NCBI GenBank assembly: GCA_020631735.1
Contig: CM036188.1
Span: forward strand, 15,976,214-16,040,213
Direction of reading: 5' to 3'
Length of the DNA: 64,000 nt
Source of the DNA: Saccharum officinarum
Taxonomy: Eukaryota; Streptophyta; Magnoliopsida; Poales; Poaceae
Made by a program: the position numbers and the translations under genes
Part shown: positions 47,964 to 60,320 of the stretch, piece by piece
Position numbering within the stretch: the stretch's first letter is position 1
Layout of the letters: each line of letters begins with the position of its first letter
Notes under the pieces: generated by a model
Database searches by the model: none
What the model was told of the DNA's origin: nothing
What the model saw: only the letters and a program-made list of their open reading frames with translations

Positions 47964-49314
47964 TCTATTCTCCTAATAATAAAGAGGCAAAATTTCAGCC
48001 TTTTTTTCGTCCGTCCCCTCTAATTACCGGACAATGGGAAGTTTCTTCTATCCGGACTTTGTATATATAACCTGTGCTCATATGAGTTAGAATAGAAATA
48101 ACTCTTGTCAAGCGTGATACAAAGTCTGATTCCAAAACATAAGAAAAATGAAACACTATGAGTGAATTGTGAATATTCTTTTATATACAGAACACAAATA
48201 CATGAGATAGAGTTCGGGTACAATACACTTGAAAGATAAATAAAACAGTAACAACAAGGAAAACGAAATAGGCCAGAAAAAGGAAACGTTAGGAGTGAAT
48301 CGTGAAACAACACGACACATGATAGAGTTCTCATATAGCACGTGTTTGCAAAAGATAAAGAAACAAAATGAGGAAAAGGAATCCAACAGATACAAGGAAA
48401 CGTTTTGCTGTGAAACAACGTGGAGGCAGAGGCGAGAGTAGATATGCTTGTGGTAAGTTGAAGAGATCATTGTACACGAGCAATTCTGTTGCCGGAGACG
48501 CCGAGAAGGACGGACGGTCTAGGGGCCATCGAACTGTCGAAGCGTTTGATCGACGCGGACGGTCGTCCGCCTGCACTCGCGCGTGCGGCCGCCCACACCA
48601 CCGCAGCAGTCCATGCATCGTCAAGTTCGTCTGTCCGGCCGGCCTATATACACAAGATTCCAAAAAAACCGATGGAGAGAAAACACATTGGGCCCATAAT
48701 AATGGAAAACAAGAGGGCACCTGTACCAGGTGGAGGTGCTCATCTAACTGCTGCAGGGTTGAGAAAAAGGCCGTGGAGGTGCTGCTTGCCCGCTCATATA
48801 ACATTGTGGAATCATACTCGGATACTTCGTAACTATACTCAGATACTTCATAACTATCCAGCCCGTGCGCTGAGATGAGCAACTATCCAGCGCGTCTTTC
48901 ACCATGTTACGAAGTATCTGAGTATGATTCCACAATGTATTATAACATATAACACACTGTCAAGCTAATGTTGGAGGAGGCATGATAAATAGACCCAACT
49001 CCTTGCCAACTTTAATCAGAGATTATAACTATGATTTTTTATATGTCCGCAAAGAAAGTCATGTAACTTATAGATATTTAATTGTACAAACACATGGATA
49101 GTTATGAATGTGCTTTGTAATGAGAGAATAAACTATACAAGTTAAGAGAATATTGTCATACTATTGCCAATATTAGATTGTGAATGTCATAGTCATCATA
49201 AAATGAAATATTAATTTTTTTATAAAAAAAATAGATATATATCATTTTGGTTCTTGCTTCCCATGAATGTTTGGTAGTTTTTTTCTCCTGTTGCAACACG
49301 GGCATGTTTGCTAG
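47964..49314 (+). mobile_element. Non-autonomous Helitron, split 5 bp from its start by B
   Basis: The 5' end TCTATTCTCCTAATAATAAAGAGG and the 3' end GTTGCAACACGGGCAT...GCTAG, followed by T, fit the grass Helitron pattern (5' TC, short subterminal hairpin, CTRR end, A|T target). The upstream host base A is at 3399, with the first five Helitron bases at 3400-3404. The terminal hairpin stem is decayed (CCTGTTGCAACACGGG). There is no Rep/helicase gene. The interior holds a GC-richer stretch (48370-48900) that may be captured DNA, but I recognise no gene in it. Confidence 0.7.
48801..48938. repeat. 33-bp inverted repeat with 72-bp spacer inside the Helitron
   Basis: 48801-48833 (ACATTGTGGAATCATACTCG...) and 48906-48938 are inverted copies with one mismatch. 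The spacer holds related ATACTTCATAACTATCCAGC pieces. It could be a small foldback/MITE or a hairpin RNA source. Confidence 0.7.
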
Positions 49315-50249
49315 TTCAAATAATTCTCAGTCAAATAATTCTCCACACAGATCAAATAATTCTCCCGAGATCAAACACATGTAGCAACAGCAGTAAGATT
49401 GATTTAGCTTACACAAGATGATGCAATGCAAATCACAGTCTGTCCATCCACCCATGAGCAGCAACTCACGATCAGAAGATGAGGGATCTCAATAAGAAAT
49501 CCAAGCGACGCACTCAAGCTGAAGCAACTTGATCACGCTAACCACGTAGATCCACAAGAATCCGGAAGATAATCTTCAAGACGAAGAACCTAATGGGATC
49601 ACCATATAGGGTTTTTCAAGGGCGGCTCGGCCAGAAATAATCCACACAATAAAACTCGTCTCCCTCGTACATGGGTGATCCCCCAGGTATTATGGCTCGC
49701 AGGCCGGCCAAACTTGGACTAGGACTCGATGCCTCCCTAAACGACTTAGACTCCAATAATCTGGTCGGACTCAAAACGTGACAACACCCAGGCCGATTCA
49801 ACATTAAAAAGGTACGACTAAAACTAACACAAGTCCGTATATGTATATGTAAAATAAAATAAAGCGGCCAGCTGCTAATCACGTGAAATTACCTATGCTT
49901 CTCCAGGTATTTCTCTCCAAGGCAGTAGAAATATTTCAAGTGACGTCAACTTGTATGGAGCCTATAAATATATATTTTCTTGGCTTCTTATTTTCTTCTT
50001 TCTTGAATGTTGCACTTCTAAAACTGATATGTGACGACAACCCAGCGATAGTAAATTTATCCATGTTTGCAATATATTTCTCATTAAGAAATAAAGCTCC
50101 AAATTTAAGATCAAAGGATTTCAAAGAATTACCGGCTGCTATATTTGAAATAAGACTAGACTTGTTGGCATGAACATCTTGAGGAGCCATGAGCTCATCA
50201 TACACCATCAAAATATATTTTTCTGGCGGTATTCACTTTTTTCTGTTTG
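49315..50249. other. Anonymous sequence right of the Helitron
   Basis: Short TCAAATAATTCTC repeats lie at 49316-49370. Otherwise I see no gene, LTR end or RNA. Frames are short and lack recognisable motifs. Confidence 0.4.
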
Positions 50250-50400
50250 TTTTCGCGCACACAGAAGAATTCGAGTTTCCAGTAGTGAGAGTGCAACAGC
50301 ACCTGGCCCTAAGCACCAACCCAATTTAGCTAATGCATCAGCTATGACATTACAAGACATAGAAATATATTGCACCTTGCATTGGCAGACCTGGTAATAT
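50250..50400 (-). pseudogene. Possible RNase H-like domain scrap
   Basis: On the minus strand a frame reads SCNVIADALAKLG with flanking residues, resembling the last conserved motif of plant LINE-type or RVT_3 RNase H domains (xxNxxADxLAKxG). Neighbouring frames (about 50400-50530) may belong to the same gene after a frameshift. There is no start, no catalytic first Asp that I can place and no complete domain. It could be a LINE 3' remnant. Chance resemblance is possible. Confidence 0.35.
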
Positions 50401-50566
50401 AAACAGTCCGGTATCCATCATGGCCCCATGTTGATAATGCAAAATACACTGGAAGAGGCACAGGTCGGCTGTTCGGGACCTTCCTAGTAGAACAGGATTC
50501 CCCATAAAACATGGTCCTAGAAGAAATTATTGAAATAGAGTTGTATTTTCTAATTTGCACGTACCC

Positions 50567-50571
50567 AAATG
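50567..50571. repeat. TSD of solo LTR C, left (CCAAA)
   Basis: CCAAA directly before TGTCACACCC. Repeated at 53809-53813. Confidence 0.85.
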
Positions 50572-53500
50572 TCACACCCGGTCTTAAGGACAAAACCAGA
50601 TATACACTATATGTGAAATAAAGAAGTCAAGTCTCACATATAGCCGCAGATAAGTGTAATATCAAAAGACAAATGCTTATTTAACATAACGCTATAGTAT
50701 AAGGTATACCTTAGAGAACAACACAGCAGAAAGACAACTCCGAGCACCGGGTGTAACCTTCACTCCAGGATCAAACTAACTGGTTGATCACAAGCCTAAC
50801 AATTCCAGAATCTATAAATCTGGTACCCTTCCTGAGATGTGGGAAATAGCAAGAGTGAGTCCATGTCGAACTCAGCAAATATAACATAGGGTTCATGAGG
50901 CTCAAAAGGTTTGACACGGGTTTACTGCAATAGCTTTTAGTGAGTCATCTTTTTAGCATTTGAGTAGCAACAAGTTTACCATAAGCCCAAATAACCTCAT
51001 GATCATGTATACGAGAATAATGTATAGCAAGAAACAATAATCATTAGTGAACATCAATATCATCAGTGTTATCATTATCATCAGCGTTCATCATTTATTC
51101 TGTAAGGGTCCAAGGCCACTCGTGACCGTGAGCACGGCTGTTATAACAGTTTTACACTCTGCAGAGGTTGTACACTTTTCACTGTGAGTCATGTTTACCC
51201 ATATGCCCGGGATCGTGACTCCCAAAACACTTCCGAGGTGAGCAGGCAGGGAAACACTATGAAGCCTTTCAAAGGTTCGTCTAACAAGTTAGGGCCATTA
51301 GATTTCACTCGGCAAACAGATGTAGAGCCCCCCTTCCTGATGGCACAATAACACGCAGCCTATACACATGAGGACAGAGGCCGCACTATACCCGATTCGT
51401 CAAGCCATTCTTACGCCATAAAGGAATACCTCTAACAAGCTAGAAAAGGTCCTCATACTGAGCTAAAGCCAGAGCCATTTTAGCCCTCACAGTTGTACTG
51501 TAAGTCCCGGATTTTCTCTTACAGATAAGTTCTTATGGAGAGAAACTAGAGCACCATAAAAATAACCAAATATGCTCTAGCCCTCTTGAGCCATGTTTCT
51601 ATAAAGCATCTTTTAAACGTTTATTGCATATACCATTAGTCAAGTTACAGATCATGGTTATTTATCTTGAGCGCTAGCATAATACTACCCAATGCAATGT
51701 TCCATGGGTGTCAAGGTACAATATACAAAAACTAGGATATCCTTAGTGGTAACAAGGTAGACACATGCACATGAATTAAGTATATTAAAGGTGAATAGGA
51801 AACAAGGATAATCCCATGCTATACTTGCCTTAAATCAAGATCTTTCTTTTGATCCAAATCTTCAATTAATAGCTTCTTGAATCTCCACGTAAATCTCATC
51901 GACTGGACTTGATCAATAAATCACCACACACACATCGAGCAATCATACACGAAGCAAACAATGAATAATAATTAGAACAGTACACCAAATATATGAAACA
52001 ATATATGAAAAGGTTTTAAAGATGTTCTACGCATTGCTACGAACACACAGACGCGAAAAACAACACTCTAATCGGGGCTACGGTGAAAGAAACGACTACC
52101 AAAAGATTTTGTTGTATAAAACAGAAAATTATAGGTTTCATTTGTTTTAACTATATAAAATCATATATATAGGATAAAATATTTTTTATAGATATTCAAA
52201 AGTGACTTAGGCTAAATTACATTTAAAGGAGAAATCAATAATATTTTATTTATAAATCTAGTTGCACAGTTATTAATCAAATTAGATCTAAACTATGAAA
52301 TTTCAGAGATTTTGATAAAGAAAACATTAATACTAGTACATAGTTCATATTGTTATAAATCTATTGAAATTTGAACGGACTAATTCGGAATTAAAACAAA
52401 TAAATTATGTATTAAACGAGATTTTCTTTATTAAAGTAATAGATTAAATCTCACATCGGAACTTAAAGATAGAAAACCTAACCAACAGTAACACTAACAG
52501 TTTGTAAAACTCTTCTACACGTTACTACGATCACATAGACATAAAGATCACGAAATTTGGATTTAAAACGTAAAAGTTATGAGTTTTCTAAGATTTCCTA
52601 TAGATAAATAATTATTTTAATGTAAACTCAAAAATAAATTATCTCAAACCTACTGTACAGTTCTATCATCATGTAGAGCTCGCAAATATGAACCTAACGC
52701 AATTTGAACGGGTCAAATCGGAGTTAAAACGGAGATTCTACGACTAAAACAAGATTAGTGGCAAAACTGTAAATATCAGAAAACGTATTTTCTGAAGTTA
52801 CGCGATCAAAATACGCTTTACAGAAAGGAAAACGCAAACCGGAAATACGCCTTGGACTGCGGGTTCTATACTTAAAAATCTTAGGGACTCTTTAGCAAAT
52901 TTGCCGGCCGAACCGGTAGCGTCAAATAGCAGTCGTCCGATTTAAAACGGACGGTTCCGATCGGTTCGGGGAAGATCCGGGCGGCGCTCCGGCCGGCAAC
53001 GGCCCCGACGGCGACATCCCGCGGCGGCGCCATGGCCGGACTTGGCTATCTCGCGCTACGGTGGACTACCTCGTGAAAGAAAAACACCAGCGTGTAGAGT
53101 GCATCAACGCGATCTCACCTAGGGCAAAACTGTGGCCGGGGATGAAGCAAGGAGAGCGTGCAGCTCGGAGAGGCGGGCGGCTAGGGCGGTGCTTCGGGCG
53201 TAGCCAGCACAGGACGATGTAGCTGCGATTTGTGGTTGGATGTGGAGCGAGGAGGTGCGGCGGCCCCGTTTTTATAGCCCGGAGGCGGCCTCAAGAAAGG
53301 AAAGAGAGAGATTGAGAGATCGATTCGGATCGGTGGAAGAAGGAAGGAGAATCCGGCCGACGTCGGGAGGTGGAAGGAGACACTGACAAGCGGGCCCCTC
53401 ATGTCATCGGCTCAGAGCGACTGCGCGCGCGAGTTGGGCCGGCAGGCCGCGGTTGCTGGGCTCGGCCCAAGAAGGAGAATGCGGGCGCGGGGAGTAAGCG

Positions 53501-53808
53501 GGCCGCGGCCAAGGTAGGCCGAGACGGGCCGAAATCCGGATGAAATGAATTTCTCTTCTCTTTTTCTTTTTCTAATTTTTCAAAACCATTTTTCCAAAAG
53601 ATTTTCAAATCTAATTTGAATTTAATTTAAACCACTCATTACAAAATTTCAAATGCAGCAGCATGAATGCTCAATCATGTTTCTACCCTTATATTTGATT
53701 TTAAATTTATAAAAAAATTATTATTATCCTAAATTTGCATGCTCACAAAAATATACAAAAATCATATTTCTCCTACTTTTCTTCTTTTCAAAATTTTAGG
53801 GTGTTACA
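50572..53808 (-). mobile_element. Solo LTR of a third related family (C)
   Basis: 3237 bp, minus orientation, ends TGTAACACCC (53808) and TGTGACA (50572), with a perfect 5-bp TSD CCAAA and no internal sequence on either side. It is therefore the product of LTR-LTR recombination. TATA box on the minus strand at 53270-53277. It is related to A throughout but diverged, except for 51108-51450, which is almost identical to the A LTR. The GC-rich part at 52900-53520 is promoter-proximal sequence. Confidence 0.9.
53270..53277 (-). promoter_or_regulatory. TATA box of solo LTR C
   Basis: CTATAAAA on the minus strand, followed by ACGGGGCC, in the same relative position as in A. Confidence 0.55.
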
Positions 53809-53813
53809 CCAAA
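53809..53813. repeat. TSD of solo LTR C, right (CCAAA)
   Basis: Matches 50567-50571. Confidence 0.85.
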
Positions 53814-53912
53814 CAAAAAGAAGATATGTTGGCTCATTCAAATTTCAAAAAACATTTGCATCATTCTCGCCAGACGATGGAACATTACTTCGACACATCT
53901 GCTAGGTTGAAT

Positions 53913-53917
53913 GAAAT
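53913..53917. repeat. TSD of solo LTR D, left (GAAAT)
   Basis: GAAAT before TGTAACACCC at 53918. Repeated at 60316-60320. Confidence 0.75.
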
Positions 53918-54161
53918 TGTAACACCCTAAAATTTGCTCCTTTCAAAATAGATGCAAAGTAATTTAATTTTATATTCTACTGCTCATGAAAACATAGGAA
54001 AATAATATTTTTCATTAAAATAAAATTTATCATAGGGTTTAGCAACATTGTTGTGCATACATGCTGATGCATTTGTGTTTTTGTATTGCTTGGTTTTGAC
54101 CAAAGATCAAAATAAATTCAAGTTGTTCTTTCAAAATACATTTAGGTCGATTTTTCTTATC

Positions 54162-54163
<2 letters not shown>

Positions 54164-54233
<70 letters not shown>
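54164..54233. repeat. (AT)n microsatellite
   Basis: About 34 AT units end exactly at the left tip of the DNA transposon. A shorter run of the same type lies at 57755-57771, 15 bp beyond its right tip. Confidence 0.95.
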
Positions 54234-54235
<2 letters not shown>

Positions 54236-54267
54236 CCCTGGGTACTGAATATTAATCGGTACCCGAG

Positions 54268-54996
54268 TCCAACCCAGCGAGTACCGAGTCCAGATGACCG
54301 CACCCGCCCGGGAGCTCCCCGCTCCGGGGCCTCCGCGCCCACCTCCTCTTTATCATATCCCGTTTTTTTTCATTCCAGTTTCGAGATCGTGGGGAGGAGT
54401 CGAGGAGACGCCGGTTTCGCCGAGCTCCACCGCCCCTTCCACCGGTTTCGCCCAGCTCGCCGCCCCCTCCACCACGAGCCCACCTTCTGCACTACCGTCT
54501 CATCTGAGGATAGCCACGAGCGGCGATGGCGGTGGCTCCGGGCACCTCGCGTGGCAGCGCTGCAGGCTCCCAGGCGGTCGATTGAGCGGCAGCGCCGGCG
54601 AGCTCGTGGAGGCAACGACGTTCTCCCATCGTCGAAGTTCGGGAATGCCACCTTGCTCTCGACGTTAAGGAGCACCGGTGGCACCTCATCCATGACGTGC
54701 CTCCTCAGATCCCGTCGACAGCAGGCAGGAGAGGGATGAGGAGCGAGCAGATCGACAAGGTGCGTCCTTTCTTCCTCCCTAGCTCGATAGCTCGATCCCT
54801 TCCTACCTCCGTCCAGATCCAACTGATTTTAATTTTTATTATGCTTCCATCCTCGCCTTTGGCTGGGCCACGGACATCGTCGGACGCCGCGGCACTGGGA
54901 GCGGTCGCCATGTCGCTCGGTAGCAACTTCGCCTCACACATGGGCACCGCTTTTCTGCCGCACGCTTGGCTCCCTGGCAAAGTTTTAGACTTTTAA
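54268..54996 (+). other. GC-rich, exon-like segment inside the transposon
   Basis: Several overlapping frames of 100 to 150 codons are open on both strands because of base composition, and none contains a motif I recognise. A possible donor site (AAGGTGCGT) lies at about 54758. It might be a captured gene start, and the product cannot be named. Confidence 0.3.
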
Positions 54997-57447
54997 AAAT
55001 GTCTTGCATCAGGATATGCATTTTCCTTGACTGAAAACAGTAAATTTCCCAAACTGAAAACTAGTACTCGCCCCAAAATGCAAGCCAGCATGCCTATTAT
55101 TTTCTTTTTGTTAAATTGAAACACATACATTATTTGCCTAGATACAAACAATATTTTGCCTGGTTAGGAACAATAGTTTCTCAGATGGCAAATTTATTCC
55201 TCAATGGCGATCAAAAACCTTGGTTCCTTAACCTGAAGTCTCAGGACACTAACTTTCTCACAGATGCAGATACACCCATTCAAACAAGCATTTCAAGGGA
55301 AAAAAGAGATGTAGATACACCCATTCAAACATGTATTCAGACAGCAGATTACGTGTTCCCAAGGGATGCACTTTCCTGTGCAATGGTTCTTATACTAATA
55401 TTTGCAATTATCACTTTGAGCAATGACATAGACATCAAAGTTACCAGATGAGACTGGCTGCTATATAGGAAGTGTAGACTCTAGCGCAGGTTAGTTACAA
55501 AAAAGCTTCCGAGTTAATCAACAACCAGCACAATCATGACAGCAGCAAACATGTTGTGATGCACAATAACAGCTGAACAGGGACTGCAAGGTGAAGGTAA
55601 GCACATCTGTCTTGAGTGGCTGTGAATTTAGTCTGAAGTTCAGAGTACACATTGATCTGGATGAGGCAGTCTCTCCCTCGGTGGTGGCAGGCGGAGGTTA
55701 GGCACTCGAGGAAATAATCCAGTGGGTAGGGCGGACCAGAAGCATCGGCTGCCTGCTTAATCTCCCGTAACTGTCCTCCGGCTGCTTCTTGCTCGCCTGG
55801 CTGGTTCTCAAACCGAGCGTCGGCGCATTGAGTGGACCGGGTGCGGATGATGGGGTCTGACAGCTGGGCCCACCGCCAGCGTGTCTTGTGCTGCCAGGTT
55901 CGATTGCCATGTAGGCAAAACCGGCTACCATAACTACTCCAGGGGGTTAATTAAATGGTTTGAGAAATTTTAATGTGCTCGTTAGATTGTTTCAAAGTTC
56001 AGGGGGTGAAAGTAGCCGCAGTGCCAAAGCTTTGGGGGTTATGTAGACTTTTTCCATTTGTGAAATCTAATCAGTAATCAAACATGATTCCTGTAATAGA
56101 TCTTGAATCGTTAAATTTATGGCTGCTTTAGCTTCCAAATCATCATCACTAGTTATTTCTGTTTTTTATCATTTTAGTTAGCCTTCCACCAGTACAAGAC
56201 GCTTGCTTCATCTGCACTCCATCAGCAACAGTGGCATGCCGCTAGCACGAAAAAGGTATGCTGGAGAATGCTCTACACTTTTTTGGACTTATCACTGTCT
56301 TCACCAGTCATAAATTTGGCATTGATTTTAAGATTTATCTATCTTGATCTATGTATGCACTTGTTGATATCACAGATTTAAGGTTCCTGACTGTTAATCA
56401 TTGTGGTATGCTTTTGCCAATTGCATGTCTGAGCACCTGATGCTCATATGCTCTTGAATTCCAAAGCTGATCATTGTTGTACATATGCTCATGTATTCTA
56501 AAATTTCCACATCCTAATATGCATGCCACTTTGCTTCTTAGATTAATTATCCAACAGTCCCTAAAAGTATTTCTACTATATCAGATAATTTAAACTAGCA
56601 GATAATTAATTATCTAGTAGTCCTTAAAAGTATTTCTGCTCATATGCTTCATGACAGTTTTTTTTATAGAAAACCAATGTACCATTACGCACTTGTTAAT
56701 TTTCAGTGTGTGCAGATCAGCTAAAGGATGTGATTTGTGTTTGTTAATTAGTCATCTTCAAGCAGTTTGCCAAATAGACAACAACATATTCAAATGATTT
56801 TTGCTGATGGTGTGGTGCACTCTTTCAGATCTAGCCCAGTTCACCATTAGTGTTCATAAATGCTTGTGTCCTCCATAAAATTCCTCTGTTATTTCGGTCA
56901 AGAAGCTGGATCATGGAATTCCAAACTGCACATGTCTTGCTGGCACAGATCATTCCATTACTATTGGTTCATTTGATTGAACGTGAATGTGATCCTTTAA
57001 GTGAAGCATAGAGCTATGTTGTTATTTATTTGTTATTGACGGAAAAGATTAGAAATTGATGAAGTTCTACATTTTCCTGTTCTGAATGAATGGTAGAGCT
57101 ATGTTCCCCGAAGGTTATTTAGCTATGTATGTGATTTTTGTGGAATAACTTAGACGGGATACACAAAATCATGTGTATTCAAGCTGCAAAGTGTATTTCA
57201 ATCTTCTTTGGCGATTCATTTACATGAAAAATTATGTTCATGGTGGAAAAAAAGGTTTATGGTTTGAAATACGATTTGTATGATTCATTTACCGTTAAAA
57301 CTCAAGTTTTATTATCAATACCATCATAAATACATCAAATCATGTCTTTAAGTTCCAGTTATTTTTAGACATTTTAGTTGCCTCAACTATTTCAATAGAA
57401 AATCTACCTTCCAAAAATAAGAAAACAGTAACCGTTCGTGCCATCCG
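54997..57447. other. AT-rich interior of the transposon
   Basis: No gene is recognised. A stretch at about 55850-56060 (ACCGGCTACCATAACTACTCCAGG to GGGGGTTATGTAGAC) looks like a common grass repeat end. The rest resembles intron or spacer. Confidence 0.3.
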
Positions 57448-57709
57448 AGAGCGGCCAAAGAAAAAGGAAAAAAACGGAAAAGCCCATCCGAGAGCAGACC
57501 ACGTGAAAAAGGAAAAAAATCGGCCAAAGAAAAATGGAAAAAAAATCGGCCAAAGAAGTAGAGAAAAAAATCGGTCGCACTAGCAGACCACGTCCTATAT
57601 ACGAAGAAAAACGGAAGTCGGGGTCCTGTTGGGTGTGGGCGATCCGTCGGCAGGTTGGGGGCTCGGTCCTGTTCGGTGCGGGCGATCCGTCGGGCAGGCT
57701 AGGGGCTCG
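57448..57709. repeat. Subterminal tandem repeats near the right TIR
   Basis: CGGCCAAAGAAAAA-type units recur at about 57452, 57520 and 57547. A unit of 43-44 bp is then directly duplicated at 57623-57665 and 57666-57709 (GTCCTGTT...GGGCGATCCGTCGG). It abuts the TIR, as subterminal repeats do. Confidence 0.7.
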
Positions 57710-60315
57710 GGTACTGAATAATAATCAGTACCCTGGGTACCATTTAGCGCAGTCCTATATATATATATATCATTTTTCTACGATCAAATTCCTTATTTCT
57801 TAGCTCAAGTTTTCATTGGGAGTTTCCTAAAATATTTTCTTTGTAATCCAAATCACTCCTTTCAGTTTCTCGTCCATCAATCAATCTCTACAAACTTCTC
57901 GGGAATTTTTTCTGACTTTTTCTATAGCTTGTTTCCACTTGTCTGTGAGTATAATATAATTTTTATATGCTCCAAATTATATTATCATTAGCTCCAAATA
58001 CTTTATTTGGGTTCCTCATGTTCCATAATGTCTATGAGAATTTTCCCCGAATTTTTGGAGCTTTCGGAGTATTTTTCACGGCTTAAATAATAATTCTGAA
58101 CTTCTCTAGAATTATTTGATCCATGAAATTAATTAATTCCAAAAACAATAAATATCTCATTTTCCACCAAAGCCCATGTGCAATAATCTTAAATGCCTAT
58201 TCATTTATTTACTAATGGGCTTTGATGATTAATTAGGCCTATCGGTAGAGGTGGAGGGTGCAACATCAATTAGTACCGTATCGCTAGTTGACGTGGGGTA
58301 GGGAGTTTTCCTCCCTATATATACGTACCTACTACTTGGGTAAAGCACACCAAAACTACCGTAGATGAGCCCCTAGTTTGGGAAATCTCTCGTGTAGTAA
58401 ATTATATTTTTCTCCTCCTTCTCTTGCCACCGTCTACCGGTTCGTCGTCATCCCTGTCAGATATATATCTTGGGTGAGCAACTCCATAATTTCTATATCT
58501 TGATGCCCTGTTAATTCCAGTTTCCACGTTGAACATCTTTCAATTTACACTCGCTGCAGCTGACCATCGCGCACCTACCGTTCTTGCCGAACTGCATCTT
58601 GTCGGCGACTAGAACAGCGCCGTATGCGACATTTCTCCGTCTTCCAGCGACCAAGCTAACTAGCAAAGGCCAAGGCCACCGTGCATGCCTGCATACATGC
58701 TTGGCAGGTAGGACTAGTGAACAACATGTCCACCTGGTACACCTTTGTATATATCAAGCTCTTCTAATCATCTATCTTGTATGCTCTATATATTATTATC
58801 TACTCTAACAATCATGAGTTAGCACATGGATTAATCAATCTTTACTGTTTTCTTTATCTCCAACACGAGTGTATAATAAATCCTTTTGGTGTCAGTTAGC
58901 CGCCAGTCATCCAAGCACTTTTAGTACATGCATCCTTTCCTGTAGACACCTGTCGATTTTCCTTTTTAGCTTCATTTCTACCCGTTTTGGTTGTGTTAGA
59001 ATCGCGATAACATTGTATGCGTGTTAGTGTTGATGTTTAATATGTCACATTTTCCTTTGTGAATTTAATTTAAATATTAACTTGATTAAGGTTAATGTGC
59101 AACTAGCTTTCTAAATTAATTAAAAGCAATATAGGATTGTCACGTGGCCTTTTGTAAATGAATATTAAATTGATTAATATCAACTTAAGTATGTTTTGAT
59201 TATAATTTGTTTAGCTTCAACACGATCATATAAAACAGGTTTAGATGCTCTCTCGTATTCTTTTCTTTTGGCAAGGAAAAAGTTTTACTTGATTAAATTA
59301 TACACATTGTTTATAAATAAAATATGAGTAGTTTCAACTCGACTTTTAAATTAAATAATTTTTGGTTAATCTAGTCTTAATAATTTTTACATGGTTTTAC
59401 TCAATTAAAATAAACTAAGCATGTAGGTTTTACTTTTTCTTTTATAATATAAAACATCCGTTTTAATGGTAGTTTTGTTATCGACGTTTCTTGTGATCTT
59501 GTGACCATAGCTCCAATTAGAGTGTTTCTCGCGTCTGTGTGCTCGTAGCAATACGTAGATTAGTTCTCAAACCTTTTTATTGATTAATGTACTTTTCTAA
59601 TTTAGTTATATTTGTATGCTATGCATGTCTGTTCGAATGCTTGTGTGGTGCTTTATAATCGTGCCCAGTCGGTGAGATTTACGTGGTGATCAAGAAGTAG
59701 TTCTTTGGAGGTTACAAATCTACAGAAAGAAGGATATCAATTTAAGGCAAGTATGTCATGGGATCATCCTTGTTTCCTATTCACCTTTAAAATGATGAAT
59801 ACCGATGATAATGATAATACTGGTGATATTGATGCTCACTGATGATTATTGTTTCTTGCTATACATTATTCTCATTTACATGATCTTGAGGTTATTTGGA
59901 CTTACGTAACTTGTTGCTACTCAAATGCTAAAAAGATGACTTGCTAAAAGCTATCGCAGTAAACCGGTGTCAAACCTTTTGAGCCTCATGAACCCCGTGT
60001 TATATTTGCTGAGTTCGACATGGACTCACTCTTGCTATTTTCCACATCTCAGGAAGGGTACCAGACTGCTAGATTTTGGAATTGTTAGGCTTGTGATCAA
60101 TCAGTCAGTTTATTCCTGGAGTGAAGTCTACACCGAGTGTTCGGAGTTGTCTTTCCGCTATGTTGTTCTCTAAGGTTATATCTTATACTATTGCATTATG
60201 TTTATTAAGCATTTGTCTCTTGATATTACACTTATCTTCGGCTATATGTGAGATTTGACTTCTTTATTTCACATATGGTGTATGTCTGGTTTTGTCCTTA
60301 AAACCGTGTGTGACT

Positions 60316-60320
60316 GAAAT
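60316..60320. repeat. TSD of solo LTR D, right (GAAAT)
   Basis: Matches 53913-53917. Confidence 0.75.

Larger units (their letters stand above)
54234..57739. mobile_element. 3.5-kb DNA transposon with 34-bp terminal inverted repeats
   Basis: The left tip 54234-54267 and the reverse complement of 57706-57739 match at 30 of 34 bases. Both begin TACCC(T/A)GGGTACTGA and end GTACCCGAG. The interior begins with GC-rich, exon-like DNA (54290-54760, ending in AAGGTGCGTCC, a plausible splice donor) followed by AT-rich, intron-like DNA. That resembles a captured promoter-plus-first-exon piece. No transposase is recognised, so it is non-autonomous. The superfamily is unclear because no flanking duplication is certain within the AT repeat. 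Confidence 0.65.
53918..60315 (+). mobile_element. Solo LTR D, split by a DNA transposon
   Basis: Starts TGTAACACCCTAAAATTTGC and ends ...CCGTGTGTGACT. The canonical final A is T here, and GAAAT flanks both sides. The LTR proper is 53918-54233 plus 57740-60315. The 3' part (59750-60310) aligns with the reverse of 50575-51100 and 51785-51830 of LTR C, but the conserved block between these two stretches is missing, so an internal deletion of about 700 bp occurred. TATA-like CTATATATA at 58315-58323. No internal retroelement sequence is present. Confidence 0.75.

Noticed and set aside
48368..48882. Captured gene fragment in the Helitron
   Set aside because: Frames of 130-180 codons overlap on both strands and none shows a recognisable domain.
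54157..54342. Ile-Tyr repeat protein
   Set aside because: It is a translation of the (AT)n microsatellite.
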